Below are positions 1-9,168 of a stretch of DNA of 64,000 nucleotides, in pieces. The notes beneath the pieces are model-generated. The model saw only the letters and a program-made list of their open reading frames with translations, had not been told where the DNA came from and made no database searches. Each line of letters begins with the position of its first letter. Position 1 is the stretch's first letter. The stretch is from an uncultured Pseudobutyrivibrio sp. (lineage in GTDB: Bacteria; Bacillota; Clostridia; Lachnospirales; Lachnospiraceae): NCBI GenBank assembly GCA_900546435.1, contig URCQ01000004.1, forward strand, positions 50,556 through 114,555, given 5' to 3'. The translations under genes and the position numbers were made by a program.

Positions 1-432
1 TGCACATGTTGCCATAAACGGCTGGTATTCATTTCTTCGTATCTCATTTTTATTAAAATAGTGTGGCAGTCCCGTCATAGCATCCGTTGCCGGCAAATAT
101 GTCTCCGTCGGATTGTTATGATATGCATCATAATCGAGTGGGTCTTTGCCTCCTTCATTTGTCATAGTTCCATAAATATATTGCAGTCCAAAAAGTGATC
201 CTGTTTTTAACAGACTGCGTACACTGATATAACGGGGATCCTGTACATGTTCCGTGTAATAGCGCATATTGCGTTCCCGCTGTCCCGCAAGAAACGATGC
301 ACTGTTTGCCGCTCCTGCTGAAACACCGATGCAATAATCAAAGGTAATATTCTCATCCAAAAAGACATCCAAAACACCTGCACTGTATGCGCATTTCATG
401 CCTCCTCCTTCGACAATCAAACCCGTTTTCAT
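1..432 (-). CDS. Patatin-like phospholipase, C-terminal part outside the window
   Basis: The first 144 codons of a patatin-family lipid acyl hydrolase run off the left edge of the window. The N-terminus has the glycine-rich oxyanion region (LIVEGGGMKCAYSAGVL) followed by the serine nucleophile elbow GVSAG near residue 40, as in bacterial RssA/YjjU-type proteins. These enzymes use a Ser-Asp dyad; the Asp would lie beyond the window. The ATG at 432 is preceded by GAGGTG at good spacing. It lies downstream of glgP on the same strand with about 95 bp between, so it may have its own promoter. The family is clear; the substrate is not known. Confidence 0.85.
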   Translation of the reverse strand, partial: MKTGLIVEGGGMKCAYSAGVLDVFLDENITFDYCIGVSAGAANSASFLAGQRERNMRYYTEHVQDPRYISVRSLLKTGSLFGLQYIYGTMTNEGGKDPLDYDAYHNNPTETYLPATDAMTGLPHYFNKNEIRRNEYQPFMATCA

Positions 433-485
433 AAAATTTGCACCTCGAATTTTTGTATTTTACACCTTTTTATAATACGCAATAT

Positions 486-524
486 AACAGCGAGCCACAA
501 AAGTGACCGCTGTCATATTACTAG
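486..524 (-). terminator. Possible weak hairpin downstream of glycogen phosphorylase
   Basis: Just after the glgP stop there is an imperfect hairpin with ACAGCG pairing to CGCTGT around a loop of about 14 bases. No clear U-run follows, so termination here would be weak. It may be only a processing or attenuation hairpin before the patatin gene. Confidence 0.35.
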
Positions 525-527
525 AAA

Positions 528-2984
528 TTATTTATTCACTTTGATGCGATCCAAATGCCAGATATCATCTACATACTCCTGAATCGTACGGTCAGACGAA
601 AACTTGCCTACATTTGCTACATTCAGAATAGCTTTTTTTGCCCAACCGGCTTCATCCATATAGGCTTCCATAACACGCTGCTGTGCAGCCGCATAAGAGC
701 GGAAATCTGCTAATACGAAATACGTATCTGCGTATTGTGTACATTGCGTATTCAGAAGCGAATTATACAAATCTCTAAACAATTCCGAATTGCTACCACT
801 GTAAAAACCATTCACCAGCTGCGTTAAAATCTTGCGGATATCCTGATCGTTGTTAAAGATATCCATTGGATTGTAGTCACGGTTTTTCTCATGTGCGATG
901 ACTTCTTCCGCACTCATGCCAAAGATAAATGCATTGTCCTCGCCCATTTCTTCTACCATCTCCACATTGGCACCATCCATCGTTCCAATGGTAAGCGCAC
1001 CATTGAGCATGAACTTCATGTTACCTGTACCAGATGCTTCCTTGCTGGCTGTTGAAATCTGCTCTGACACATCTGCTGCTGCAAAAATCCATTCTGCATT
1101 TGACACACGATAATCTTCAATGAAGACAACTTTGATTTTACCATCAATACTTCTGTCATTGTTGATGACCTCTGCCACATTGTTAATCAGCTTAATGGTA
1201 AGCTTTGCATTCTTATATCCAGCTGCTGCCTTAGCACCAAAGATAAAGGTACGTGGATAGAATTCCTTTTCCGGATGTTCCTTAATCTGATTATACAGAT
1301 ACATCACATGTAAAATGTTAAGTAACTGTCTCTTGTATTCATGCAGACGTTTTACCTGCACATCAAAAATAGATCTCGGATCCACTTCTATGCCATTGTG
1401 TTCCTTAATATATTTTGCCAGACGCAGCTTGTTTTGATACTTGATATTCATAAATTCATGCTGGGCTTTTTTGTCATCTGCATAGAGTTCTAATTGTTTC
1501 ATCCGTGAAAGATCGGTAATCCATTCTTTCCCGACATGATCTGTCACCCAATCCGCCAACAGACGATTTCCATGTAACAGGAATCTACGCTGTGTAATAC
1601 CATTCGTCTTATTGTTAAACTTCTCCGGATACATATCATAGAAATCCTTTAAAGACTGGGTCTTTAAGATTTCTGTGTGAAGCTTTGCTACACCATTTAC
1701 CGAATAGCCTGCTGCAATTGCAAGATGTGCCATCTTAACCTGACCATCTCGGATAATACCCATGCGCGCAACTTTTTCCTCGTCTCCCGGGAAACGATTT
1801 CTGATTTCAATCTCAAAACGACGATTGATTTCTTCCACAATCTGATAGACTCTCGGAAGCAATCTTGAGAAAATTTCAATTGGCCATTTTTCCAAAGCTT
1901 CTGCCATGATGGTATGATTGGTATATGCACAAGTCTTTGTTGTCACTTCCCATGCTTCATCCCAGTTTAGGCCTTCTTCATCCAAAAGCAGACGCATCAA
2001 TTCTGCAACTGCGAGTGTTGGATGTGTATCGTTCATCTGGATGGCAACCTTTTCATATAATTTGCGCACATCCGTATGGTGCTTCTTATATCTGCACAAG
2101 ATACGCTGCAAACTTGCTGAAACAAAGAAATACTGCTGTTTCAAACGTAATTCCTTGCCATAGATATGATTGTCATTTGGATACAAGACTTCTACCAGAT
2201 TACGCGCCAGATTTTCTTCTTCTACCGCTTTATCATATTCGCCCTTATCAAACGATTCGAGGCTGAATACTTCCTTTGGCTCTGCATCCCAAATCATCAG
2301 GGTATTTACCATATTGTTATCAAAACCAACGATTGGCATATCGTAAGGTACGGCAATCACAGAACTGTATCCCTCATGGATAAAGCGCATATTACCATCC
2401 TCACCCTGCACTGCTCTCACATAGCCGCCAAAATGCACTTCATGTGCATACTCCGGGCGTTTGATTTCAAATGGATACCCATTTTTCAACCAGTTATCCG
2501 GCACTTCTTTCTGGTAGCCGTCTTCAATCTTTTGTTTAAACATACCATAACGGTAACGGATACCGCAGCCATAGGCTGCGTATCCGAGTGTAGACAACGA
2601 GTCCATAAAGCAGGCAGCAAGTCTGCCCAATCCACCATTTCCCAGTGCTGGGTCTGGTTCCTCATCCTCAATTGCATTCATATCAAAGCCAAGCTCATCC
2701 AGGCACTCTGAAATCTCATCATAATGACAGAGATTCAGCATATTGTTCCCAAGTGCTCTTCCCATCAAGAACTCCATAGACATATAGAAAACTGTCTTTG
2801 GATCTTCTTTTTCCATCGTCTTTTGTGTTGCCAGCCAGTTATCAATTACTTCATCCTTCACTGCAAGGGCTACTGCCTGATAAATCTCCTGATTATTCGC
2901 TTCCTCAAACTCCTTACGATACAAAAGCTTGACATTTTCCTTAATTTGCTTCTTAAATGCTTTCTTGTCAAAAGTATGAACCAT
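528..2984 (-). CDS. glgP: Glycogen/starch/maltodextrin phosphorylase
   Basis: An 818-residue GT35 phosphorylase that releases glucose-1-phosphate from alpha-1,4-glucans using pyridoxal phosphate. The PLP lysine lies in GTGNMKF near residue 657, followed by the conserved LNGALTIGTMDGANVE stretch. NGGLGRLAACFMDSLSTLG near the N-terminus is also a family signature. The length is normal for the family. An upstream in-frame ATG exists, but AAAGGAG at 2994-3000 sits 9 bases before the ATG at 2984, which gives the usual N-terminus MVHTFDKK. The gene begins 32 bases after the ileS stop. It may therefore be read through from the T-box-controlled ileS transcript, which would be an unusual pairing of translation and storage-carbon use. 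Confidence 0.96.
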   Translation of the reverse strand: MVHTFDKKAFKKQIKENVKLLYRKEFEEANNQEIYQAVALAVKDEVIDNWLATQKTMEKEDPKTVFYMSMEFLMGRALGNNMLNLCHYDEISECLDELGFDMNAIEDEEPDPALGNGGLGRLAACFMDSLSTLGYAAYGCGIRYRYGMFKQKIEDGYQKEVPDNWLKNGYPFEIKRPEYAHEVHFGGYVRAVQGEDGNMRFIHEGYSSVIAVPYDMPIVGFDNNMVNTLMIWDAEPKEVFSLESFDKGEYDKAVEEENLARNLVEVLYPNDNHIYGKELRLKQQYFFVSASLQRILCRYKKHHTDVRKLYEKVAIQMNDTHPTLAVAELMRLLLDEEGLNWDEAWEVTTKTCAYTNHTIMAEALEKWPIEIFSRLLPRVYQIVEEINRRFEIEIRNRFPGDEEKVARMGIIRDGQVKMAHLAIAAGYSVNGVAKLHTEILKTQSLKDFYDMYPEKFNNKTNGITQRRFLLHGNRLLADWVTDHVGKEWITDLSRMKQLELYADDKKAQHEFMNIKYQNKLRLAKYIKEHNGIEVDPRSIFDVQVKRLHEYKRQLLNILHVMYLYNQIKEHPEKEFYPRTFIFGAKAAAGYKNAKLTIKLINNVAEVINNDRSIDGKIKVVFIEDYRVSNAEWIFAAADVSEQISTASKEASGTGNMKFMLNGALTIGTMDGANVEMVEEMGEDNAFIFGMSAEEVIAHEKNRDYNPMDIFNNDQDIRKILTQLVNGFYSGSNSELFRDLYNSLLNTQCTQYADTYFVLADFRSYAAAQQRVMEAYMDEAGWAKKAILNVANVGKFSSDRTIQEYVDDIWHLDRIKVNK

Positions 2985-3016
2985 CTTTTCCGGCTCCTTT
3001 CTTCGTAGAAATCTCA

Positions 3017-6000
3017 TTATTTTTTTGAAACTCCCAGAGTAACTGTCTCGCCATTGATGTTCCATTCTTTCTTATATTCTCCCTGGTCGCCAGAAGTAAT
3101 TTCTGTTGCTAAAACTTCCTTCTTGATTGTATCACAATTCTTTGTGAAGATGCTGTTAACTTTTTCAGAACCCTGATAATATACAGCGATCTGATCCATC
3201 ACTTCAAAGTCTGCTTCCTTACGCATTGTCTGGATTTTGCTGATGATTTCACGCACAAATCCTTCTTCCAGCAATTCTTCTGTCAGATTTGTATCCAAAA
3301 CAACCGTCATGCTTGGATCGTTCTCTGTCACATAGCCGTCCTTCTGAGTCATCGCAATCAGAAGATCTTCCTCGCTAAGTTCGATGGACGCATCTACCTC
3401 TGGAAGACGTAATACGCCATCTGCCTTCAAGCTTGCCATAGCTGCATTACCATCTAACTCTGCAAGTGCTTGCTGGATACCCTTTAAGAACTTACCATAC
3501 TTTGGTCCTACGGTACGAAGCTGTGGTTTAAAGGTATATGTGGTAAACGCTTCCACATCACTTGTAAAGCTGACTTTCTTCACATTTAACTCGTCTGCAA
3601 TAATATCCAGATAGAATTCCGGTAAGTCTTTTTCTGCCTTAACGTACATCTGACCGATTGGCTGGCGATTCTTGATATTTGCTGTGTTTCTGCATGCACG
3701 ACCCATAACAACAATCTTTAACAGCTCATCCATATTTGCTTCCAATTCTGTGTCAATCCACTGTTCATTAACAACCGGATAGTCACACAAATGAATACTT
3801 TCCGGTGCATTCGCATCTACGCTTCGAACCAGATTCTGATAGATTTCTTCTGTCATAAATGGAATCATTGGTGCAGCTGCCTTACAGATGGTAACCAGAC
3901 AGGTATAAAGTGTCATATAGGCATTGATCTTATCCTGTTCCATTCCCTTTGCCCAGAAACGTTCACGGCTACGACGTACATACCAGTTACTCATATCATC
4001 CACAAAAGCATCCAATGCCTTTGCAGCTTCCGGAATACGATAATTTGCAAGGTCATCATCTACTTCCTTCACTGCAGAGTTCAAACGTGAAAGAATCCAC
4101 TTATCCATGACTGCTAATTTTTCATAATCTAACGTATGCTTTGATGCATCAAAAGCATCGATATTTGCATAAAGTACAAAGAATGCATAGGTATTCCATA
4201 AAGTTCCCATGAATTTTCTCTGACCTTCCTGCACCAGTTTGCCGGAAAATCTCTTTGGAATCCATGGTGCACTTGCTGTATAGAAATACCAACGAATAGC
4301 ATCAGCGCCATAGGTCTCTAATGCATCAAAAGGATCTACTGCATTTCCCTTAGACTTTGACATCTTCTGTCCGTTTTCATCCTGTACATGACCAAGGACA
4401 ATGACATTTTCATATGGTGCCTTATTGAATAACAGGGTTGATTCTGCCATCAAAGAATGGAACCATCCACGTGTCTGGTCTACCGCTTCTGAGATAAACT
4501 GTGCAGGGAACTGCTGCTCAAAAAGTTCTTTATTTTCAAATGGATAGTGATGCTGTGCAAATGGCATTGCTCCACTATCGAACCAGCAGTCGATAACTTC
4601 TGGTACACGATGCATTGTCTTTCCACAATCCGGACATACGAAAGTCACGTTATCAATGTGTGGACGATGTAATTCCACTTCTGCTGCCTTTGGATCTCCG
4701 GCACGTTCTGCTAGTTCTGCACGGCTGCCGATACATTCCTGATGACCGCATTCACATTCCCAGATATTGAGTGGCGTTCCCCAGTAACGGTTACGTGAAA
4801 TTGCCCAGTCCTGAATATTTTCAAGCCAGTTACCAAAACGTCCACTACCAATTGATTCCGGAATCCAGTTTACCGTGTTGTTGTTGCGAATCAAATCATC
4901 TTTTACAGCTGTTTCTTTGATGTACCATGATTCTCTTGCATAGTAAATCAATGGTGTATCACATCTCCAACAATGTGGATAATCATGTTCAAATTTTGGT
5001 GCAGCAAATAATTTGCCCTCTTTGTCGAGGTCTACAAGTACATCCTTGTCTGCATCTTTTACAAACTTACCGGCATAAGGTGTTTCTTCTGTCATCTCAC
5101 CCTTGCCATCAACGAACTGTACAAATGGAAGATCATACTTACGTCCTACATTGGCATCATCCTCACCAAAAGCAGGTGCAATATGAACAATACCAGTACC
5201 ATCACTCATAGTTACATAAGAATCACAAGTTACGAAATGACCTTTTTTGTTCTGCTTTGCAGCGGCTTCTGCTGCACATGCAAACAGCGCCTCGTATTCC
5301 TTATATTCAAGATCTTGTCCTTTCATGGTTTCAAGCACTTCATATGCCTTCGCACCCTCTTTAGCCAAAGAACCAAGAACCTTATCCAAGAGTGCTTCTG
5401 CCATATAATACGTATAACCATCTGCCGCTTTTACTTTGCAATACATCTCATCCGGGTTCACACAAAGTGCAACGTTTGATGGCAATGTCCAAGGTGTTGT
5501 TGTCCATGCAAGGAAATATGCATCTTCTCCTACAACCTTAAAACGAACAATCGCAGAACGCTCCTTTACCAATTTGTATCCCTGTGCTACTTCCTGTGAA
5601 GAAAGTGGTGTTCCGCAACGAGGGCAGTAAGGTACAATCTTAAATCCCTTGTAAAGTAACTTTTTATCCCAAATCTGACGAAGTGCCCACCACTCAGACT
5701 CGATAAAGTTGTTATCATAAGTAACATATGGATCATCCATATCAGCCCAGAATCCTACTGTATTTGAAAAATCTTCCCACATACCTTTGTATTTCCATAC
5801 AGATTCCTTACATTGCTCGATGAATGGTTCCATACCATATTCTTCAATCTGTTCTTTACCATCAAGACCAAGCTTTTTCTCTACTTCAATCTCAACCGGA
5901 AGACCATGTGTATCCCAGCCAGCCTTACGAGGCACATATTTGCCTTTCATTGTCTGGTAACGAGGAATCATATCCTTAATCGTACGTGTCTCTACATGAC

Positions 6001-6169
6001 CAATATGTGGCTTACCATTGGCTGTTGGAGGTCCATCGTAAAACGTATAGGTTTCTCCCTCTTTTCTATTTTCCATAGATTTTTTGAAAATGTCATTGTC
6101 ACGCCAAAATTTTTCTACAGCTTTTTCTCTCTCAACAAAGTTGAGCTCTGTGTTGACTTTTTTATACAT
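3017..6169 (-). CDS. ileS: Isoleucine--tRNA ligase
   Basis: A 1050-residue class I aminoacyl-tRNA synthetase that charges tRNA-Ile. The HIGH motif is at residues 55-58 (PHIGH) and KMSKS lies near residue 600 (GQKMSKSKGN). Between them are the editing domain and WCRCDTPLIYYARESWY-type signatures. Cysteine pairs (CECGHQEC, CPDCGK) lie inside the catalytic half. The length fits the eukaryote-like long IleS type found in many Clostridia. Two ATG codons follow the GGGAG at 6176-6180: the one at 6169 (MYKKVNTELNF) has proper spacing, while the ATG at 6175 is too close. A T-box leader with its own consensus promoter precedes it. Confidence 0.97.
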   Translation of the reverse strand: MYKKVNTELNFVEREKAVEKFWRDNDIFKKSMENRKEGETYTFYDGPPTANGKPHIGHVETRTIKDMIPRYQTMKGKYVPRKAGWDTHGLPVEIEVEKKLGLDGKEQIEEYGMEPFIEQCKESVWKYKGMWEDFSNTVGFWADMDDPYVTYDNNFIESEWWALRQIWDKKLLYKGFKIVPYCPRCGTPLSSQEVAQGYKLVKERSAIVRFKVVGEDAYFLAWTTTPWTLPSNVALCVNPDEMYCKVKAADGYTYYMAEALLDKVLGSLAKEGAKAYEVLETMKGQDLEYKEYEALFACAAEAAAKQNKKGHFVTCDSYVTMSDGTGIVHIAPAFGEDDANVGRKYDLPFVQFVDGKGEMTEETPYAGKFVKDADKDVLVDLDKEGKLFAAPKFEHDYPHCWRCDTPLIYYARESWYIKETAVKDDLIRNNNTVNWIPESIGSGRFGNWLENIQDWAISRNRYWGTPLNIWECECGHQECIGSRAELAERAGDPKAAEVELHRPHIDNVTFVCPDCGKTMHRVPEVIDCWFDSGAMPFAQHHYPFENKELFEQQFPAQFISEAVDQTRGWFHSLMAESTLLFNKAPYENVIVLGHVQDENGQKMSKSKGNAVDPFDALETYGADAIRWYFYTASAPWIPKRFSGKLVQEGQRKFMGTLWNTYAFFVLYANIDAFDASKHTLDYEKLAVMDKWILSRLNSAVKEVDDDLANYRIPEAAKALDAFVDDMSNWYVRRSRERFWAKGMEQDKINAYMTLYTCLVTICKAAAPMIPFMTEEIYQNLVRSVDANAPESIHLCDYPVVNEQWIDTELEANMDELLKIVVMGRACRNTANIKNRQPIGQMYVKAEKDLPEFYLDIIADELNVKKVSFTSDVEAFTTYTFKPQLRTVGPKYGKFLKGIQQALAELDGNAAMASLKADGVLRLPEVDASIELSEEDLLIAMTQKDGYVTENDPSMTVVLDTNLTEELLEEGFVREIISKIQTMRKEADFEVMDQIAVYYQGSEKVNSIFTKNCDTIKKEVLATEITSGDQGEYKKEWNINGETVTLGVSKK

Positions 6170-6224
6170 AGCCATCTCCCTTTCTAAAACTTTTCTAATG
6201 AACAAATGCAGTGTATAAAAGAAA

Positions 6225-6253
6225 AAGCTTTCGCCCGTATAGGACGAAAGCTT
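6225..6253 (-). terminator. T-box-controlled intrinsic terminator before ileS
   Basis: A perfect 9-bp stem AAGCTTTCG/CGAAAGCTT, extended by two G-C pairs, is followed on the minus strand by TTTTTC. Its 5' arm lies directly after the T-box core, so the antiterminator and terminator are mutually exclusive. Confidence 0.88.
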
Positions 6254-6480
6254 CGTATACCACCTATAACGCTGTACTTAAAAGTGTCACGCACTTTTGC
6301 ATACATGTTCTCTGTAACGTAGAGACGCACGGCTTTCCTACCAGAATACTCCTTCAGTCCGCTGCTAAGAAGTGATCTTCCACAGATAGATACTAATATC
6401 GGCTCACACCATACCCGACTCGCTCGACGTTCTCACCTCTGCGTACTGTCTTCCTCAACGCATTTGTCAAAATCATTTCG
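6225..6480 (-). promoter_or_regulatory. T-box leader (tRNA-Ile sensing) with terminator, upstream of ileS
   Basis: The leader between the ileS promoter and gene has the parts of a T-box. There is a Stem I region with an AG-bulge-like segment (GGGTATGGTGTGAGCC), a candidate isoleucine specifier ATC at 6376-6374 in a GAAGATCACT context, and the T-box core ATAGGTGGTATACG at 6267-6254. A strong terminator hairpin follows at 6225-6253 (AAGCTTTCG pairing with CGAAAGCTT, then TTTTT on the transcript). Uncharged tRNA-Ile would stabilise the antiterminator and switch on ileS. The core reads GGTGG rather than the commoner GGGTGG. The specifier was assigned by eye. Confidence 0.88.
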
Positions 6481-6486
6481 TTAAAA

Positions 6487-6515
6487 ATTATACTGAGTAC
6501 AGATGCGTTTGTCAA
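6487..6515 (-). promoter_or_regulatory. Consensus sigma-A promoter of the ileS T-box leader
   Basis: Minus strand: TTGACA (6510-6515) and TATAAT (6487-6492) separated by exactly 17 bases. Transcription would start near 6480, at the 5' end of the T-box leader. Confidence 0.92.
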
Positions 6516-6531
6516 GGTGCAGACGCATCGA

Positions 6532-7128
6532 TTACAATGTGTCTTCCCCATCCATTGGGATTCCATAGTCTTCCAAAAACTGCTGCATATCTTCATCATC
6601 CTGGAAGTTCTGCTGCACTTCTTCTTTCATCATATTCGTAAATGTAACATTCGAAAAAAGCAATCCATACGTAATCGCAGTCAACACAATAGAAATGGCA
6701 GCCATCACAATACCGCCAATCGCAAGTCCTTTGCTTTCGCAGGTTGCAAGCTGCACAATACCAAAAACAATCGCAAGAATGGCAAGAATCACATTCAGTC
6801 CTGTGCAAAAACACATAAGGGATATAATACCAATCACAAGTGATGCTATACCAAGACCAACATTCATCTTCTTGCCATGAGGCCCTCTCTGTGGTTCACG
6901 TGGTGCTCCGCCATAAGGATTATACTGATATTGATTACCATATGGATTCTCGTATGGATTGCCATATGGGTTTCCATAAGGATTCTCCGTACTATCCTGC
7001 TGCGTTTCTCCATAGGATGTATCTTCCGTATGTGTTTGTTCATCACTCGTCGTCTGATTTTCTCCATACATATTGCTGTCGTTATTATTTTGTTCCATCT
7101 CTTCTTCAAACATATGCTCGTTATCCAT
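6532..7128 (-). CDS. DUF4190-like small membrane protein with Tyr-Gly-Asn-Pro repeat tail
   Basis: A 198-residue protein. Residues 1-80 are acidic and disordered, with tandem NPYGNPYG-type repeats. Two or three hydrophobic segments follow (about 85-165), with a glycine-rich LGIASLVIGIISLMCFCTGL helix typical of DUF4190 proteins. The C-terminal tail is acidic. Function is unknown; the family is thought to act at the membrane. The ATG at 7128 follows GGAGGG at 5-base spacing; a TTG codon further upstream is not the start. It is preceded on the same strand by another small membrane protein. Confidence 0.75.
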   Translation of the reverse strand: MDNEHMFEEEMEQNNNDSNMYGENQTTSDEQTHTEDTSYGETQQDSTENPYGNPYGNPYENPYGNQYQYNPYGGAPREPQRGPHGKKMNVGLGIASLVIGIISLMCFCTGLNVILAILAIVFGIVQLATCESKGLAIGGIVMAAISIVLTAITYGLLFSNVTFTNMMKEEVQQNFQDDEDMQQFLEDYGIPMDGEDTL

Positions 7129-7192
7129 TTTTCCCTCCAACTCTCTATTCGTCAGTTCCTATCGTATAAAATTGATACGACAGATGATTTCT

Positions 7193-7468
7193 TTACTTAT
7201 GCAAATCTATCATATGATAATACACTCCCATACCCGCTGCAAGCATAAGAAAAAATACGACATATATGCCTGCACATATGTACGCCGTTATAATCATACG
7301 ATTTCTTCCAAAATGCTTTTGTACATATATCCCCAAACCTATAGCAACAAGTGCTAATAATAGTCCCACATACCAATAACAGACCAGACATGGTGCAAGA
7401 ATACCACATAACATGCTGATCACGGATAAAATTTTCGGTAAGTTCTGTCGGTTCATATGTTTTTCCAT
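7193..7468 (-). CDS. Small hydrophobic membrane protein, unknown function
   Basis: A 91-residue protein with two or three predicted membrane helices (about residues 12-50 and 57-85) and a short basic loop (HFGRNRM). The architecture resembles the membrane part of the DUF4190-like neighbour downstream, 65 bases away on the same strand, so the two may be related and cotranscribed. The ribosome site is weak (GAGAAAG). I do not recognise a specific family. Confidence 0.55.
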   Translation of the reverse strand: MEKHMNRQNLPKILSVISMLCGILAPCLVCYWYVGLLLALVAIGLGIYVQKHFGRNRMIITAYICAGIYVVFFLMLAAGMGVYYHMIDLHK

Positions 7469-7608
7469 GCTTTCTCGGAATTTATCTTTAATCTTACCAC
7501 GAAAAGTCTGAAAATTCCATCCCTCATTTCTTCTTCCTTATTCGTAAAAAGTGGATTATAATGGAAGACAATCGTATGTTTTTAACGTATTAGAAAAGAG
7601 GATTTTTC

Positions 7609-9057
7609 ATGAGTACACTAAATCTCACCCTGCTTACAGACCTATACGAAATGACAATGATGCAGGGTTATTTCAAAAACAACAACAACCGTACCGTCGT
7701 TTTTGATGCCTTTTACCGCACCAATCCATCCGATGGTGGATATGCGATCTGCGCCGGCGTCGAACAGGTAATCGAGTATATTGAAAATCTGCATTTTGAT
7801 GATGATGACATCAATTATCTGCGCAGTCTCCATATCTTCGATGAAGATTTTCTGGCTTATCTTGCAGACTTTCATTTTTCCGGCGATATTTATGCTGTAC
7901 CGGAAGGCTCTGTCATTTTTCCGCGAGAACCACTCATCAAAGTCATCGCTCCGATTATGGAAGCGCAGTTGATTGAAACTGCCATTTTGAATATCATGAA
8001 CCATCAATGTCTGATTGCCACCAAAGCTGCACGTGTCTGCTATGCTGCTGCCGGCGATGGTGTCATGGAATTTGGATTGCGCCGTGCACAAGGTCCTGAC
8101 AGCGGTACTTATGGAGCAAGAGCTGCCATTATAGGCGGATGCAAGGGCACTTCCAACGTACTTGCCGGGCAAATGTTTGATGTTCCCGTTTTAGGAACAC
8201 ATGCGCACAGCTGGATTATGAGTTTTCCGGATGAATACACTGCCTTCAAAGAATATGCTCGTTTATATCCCAACGCCTGTACGCTTCTTGTCGATACCTA
8301 CGACACATTAAGTTCCGGCATTCCCAATGCCATCCGTGTGTTTACCGAAATGCGTCAGGCAGGTACTCCACTGACCAATTATGGCATTCGTATGGATAGC
8401 GGAGACCTTGCATACCTTTCCAAAAAAGTGCGTCGCATGCTAGACGACGCTGGATTTGAAGATGCCGTTATTTCTGCATCAAATGACCTCGATGAGTATC
8501 TGATTCAGAGTTTGAAGAGTCAGGGAGCCACCATCACTTCCTGGGGCGTTGGTACGAATCTCATCACTTCCAAGGATTGCCCTGCTTTTGGTGGTGTGTA
8601 TAAGTTAGCTGCCATTTCTGATAACGATGGCAATTTTATTCCGAAGATCAAATTGTCCGAAAACACCGAGAAAGTCACCAATCCGGGAAACAAAACCTTT
8701 TATCGTATTTATGATAAGGAAAATGGCAAGATTAAGGCTGATTTGATTTGCCTTGCCGATGAAACCTTTGATGTTTCAGAAGAAATGACGCTTTTTGATC
8801 CAAACGAACCATGGAAAAAAACAACACTTTCCGGTGACAGCTACACCATGACAGAAATGCTCGTTCCAGTCATCCAAGACGGAAAACGCATTTACAACAC
8901 ACCATCTGTGATGGAAATCCAACGGATTTGCAACGCGCAAAAAGATACGCTCTGGGATGAAAACAAGCGTTTTATCAACCCTTCCCAGATTCATGTAGAC
9001 CTGTCACAAAAATTATACGATATGAAGCAGTCTCTTCTATCCAGAATAAGTCACTAA
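7609..9057 (+). CDS. pncB: Nicotinate phosphoribosyltransferase
   Basis: A 482-residue NAPRTase that joins nicotinate to PRPP to make nicotinate mononucleotide in NAD salvage. Family signatures: N-terminal LLTDLYEMTMMQGYF, the substrate-site segment FGLRRAQGPD near residue 150, and RMDSGDLAYLSKKVR near residue 265. The length is typical of the Gram-positive form. The ATG at 7609 follows AAGAGG. A TATAAT at 7557-7562 could be the -10 box, but the -35 is poor. It is the first plus-strand gene and is divergent from the small membrane proteins. Confidence 0.95.
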   Translation: MSTLNLTLLTDLYEMTMMQGYFKNNNNRTVVFDAFYRTNPSDGGYAICAGVEQVIEYIENLHFDDDDINYLRSLHIFDEDFLAYLADFHFSGDIYAVPEGSVIFPREPLIKVIAPIMEAQLIETAILNIMNHQCLIATKAARVCYAAAGDGVMEFGLRRAQGPDSGTYGARAAIIGGCKGTSNVLAGQMFDVPVLGTHAHSWIMSFPDEYTAFKEYARLYPNACTLLVDTYDTLSSGIPNAIRVFTEMRQAGTPLTNYGIRMDSGDLAYLSKKVRRMLDDAGFEDAVISASNDLDEYLIQSLKSQGATITSWGVGTNLITSKDCPAFGGVYKLAAISDNDGNFIPKIKLSENTEKVTNPGNKTFYRIYDKENGKIKADLICLADETFDVSEEMTLFDPNEPWKKTTLSGDSYTMTEMLVPVIQDGKRIYNTPSVMEIQRICNAQKDTLWDENKRFINPSQIHVDLSQKLYDMKQSLLSRISH

Positions 9058-9092
9058 CCCCTTTGCTTCGTTTTATATAGCACAAAATCTGA

Positions 9093-9168
9093 AAAGCCAG
9101 TACCAGTCATGATATTTAACCTGTCTACTTGACAGGGAGCATATCACATGACCGGAACTGGCTTTTTT
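9093..9168. terminator. Bidirectional terminator between pncB and the glycosyltransferase
   Basis: A long near-perfect inverted repeat: AAAGCCAGTACCAGTCATGATAT-type left arm against the reverse of ATATCACATGACCGGAACTGGCTTTTTT. There is a T-run at its right end and A-run at its left, with a small nested CCTGTC/GACAGG hairpin at the tip. It serves the two convergent genes. Confidence 0.88.
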
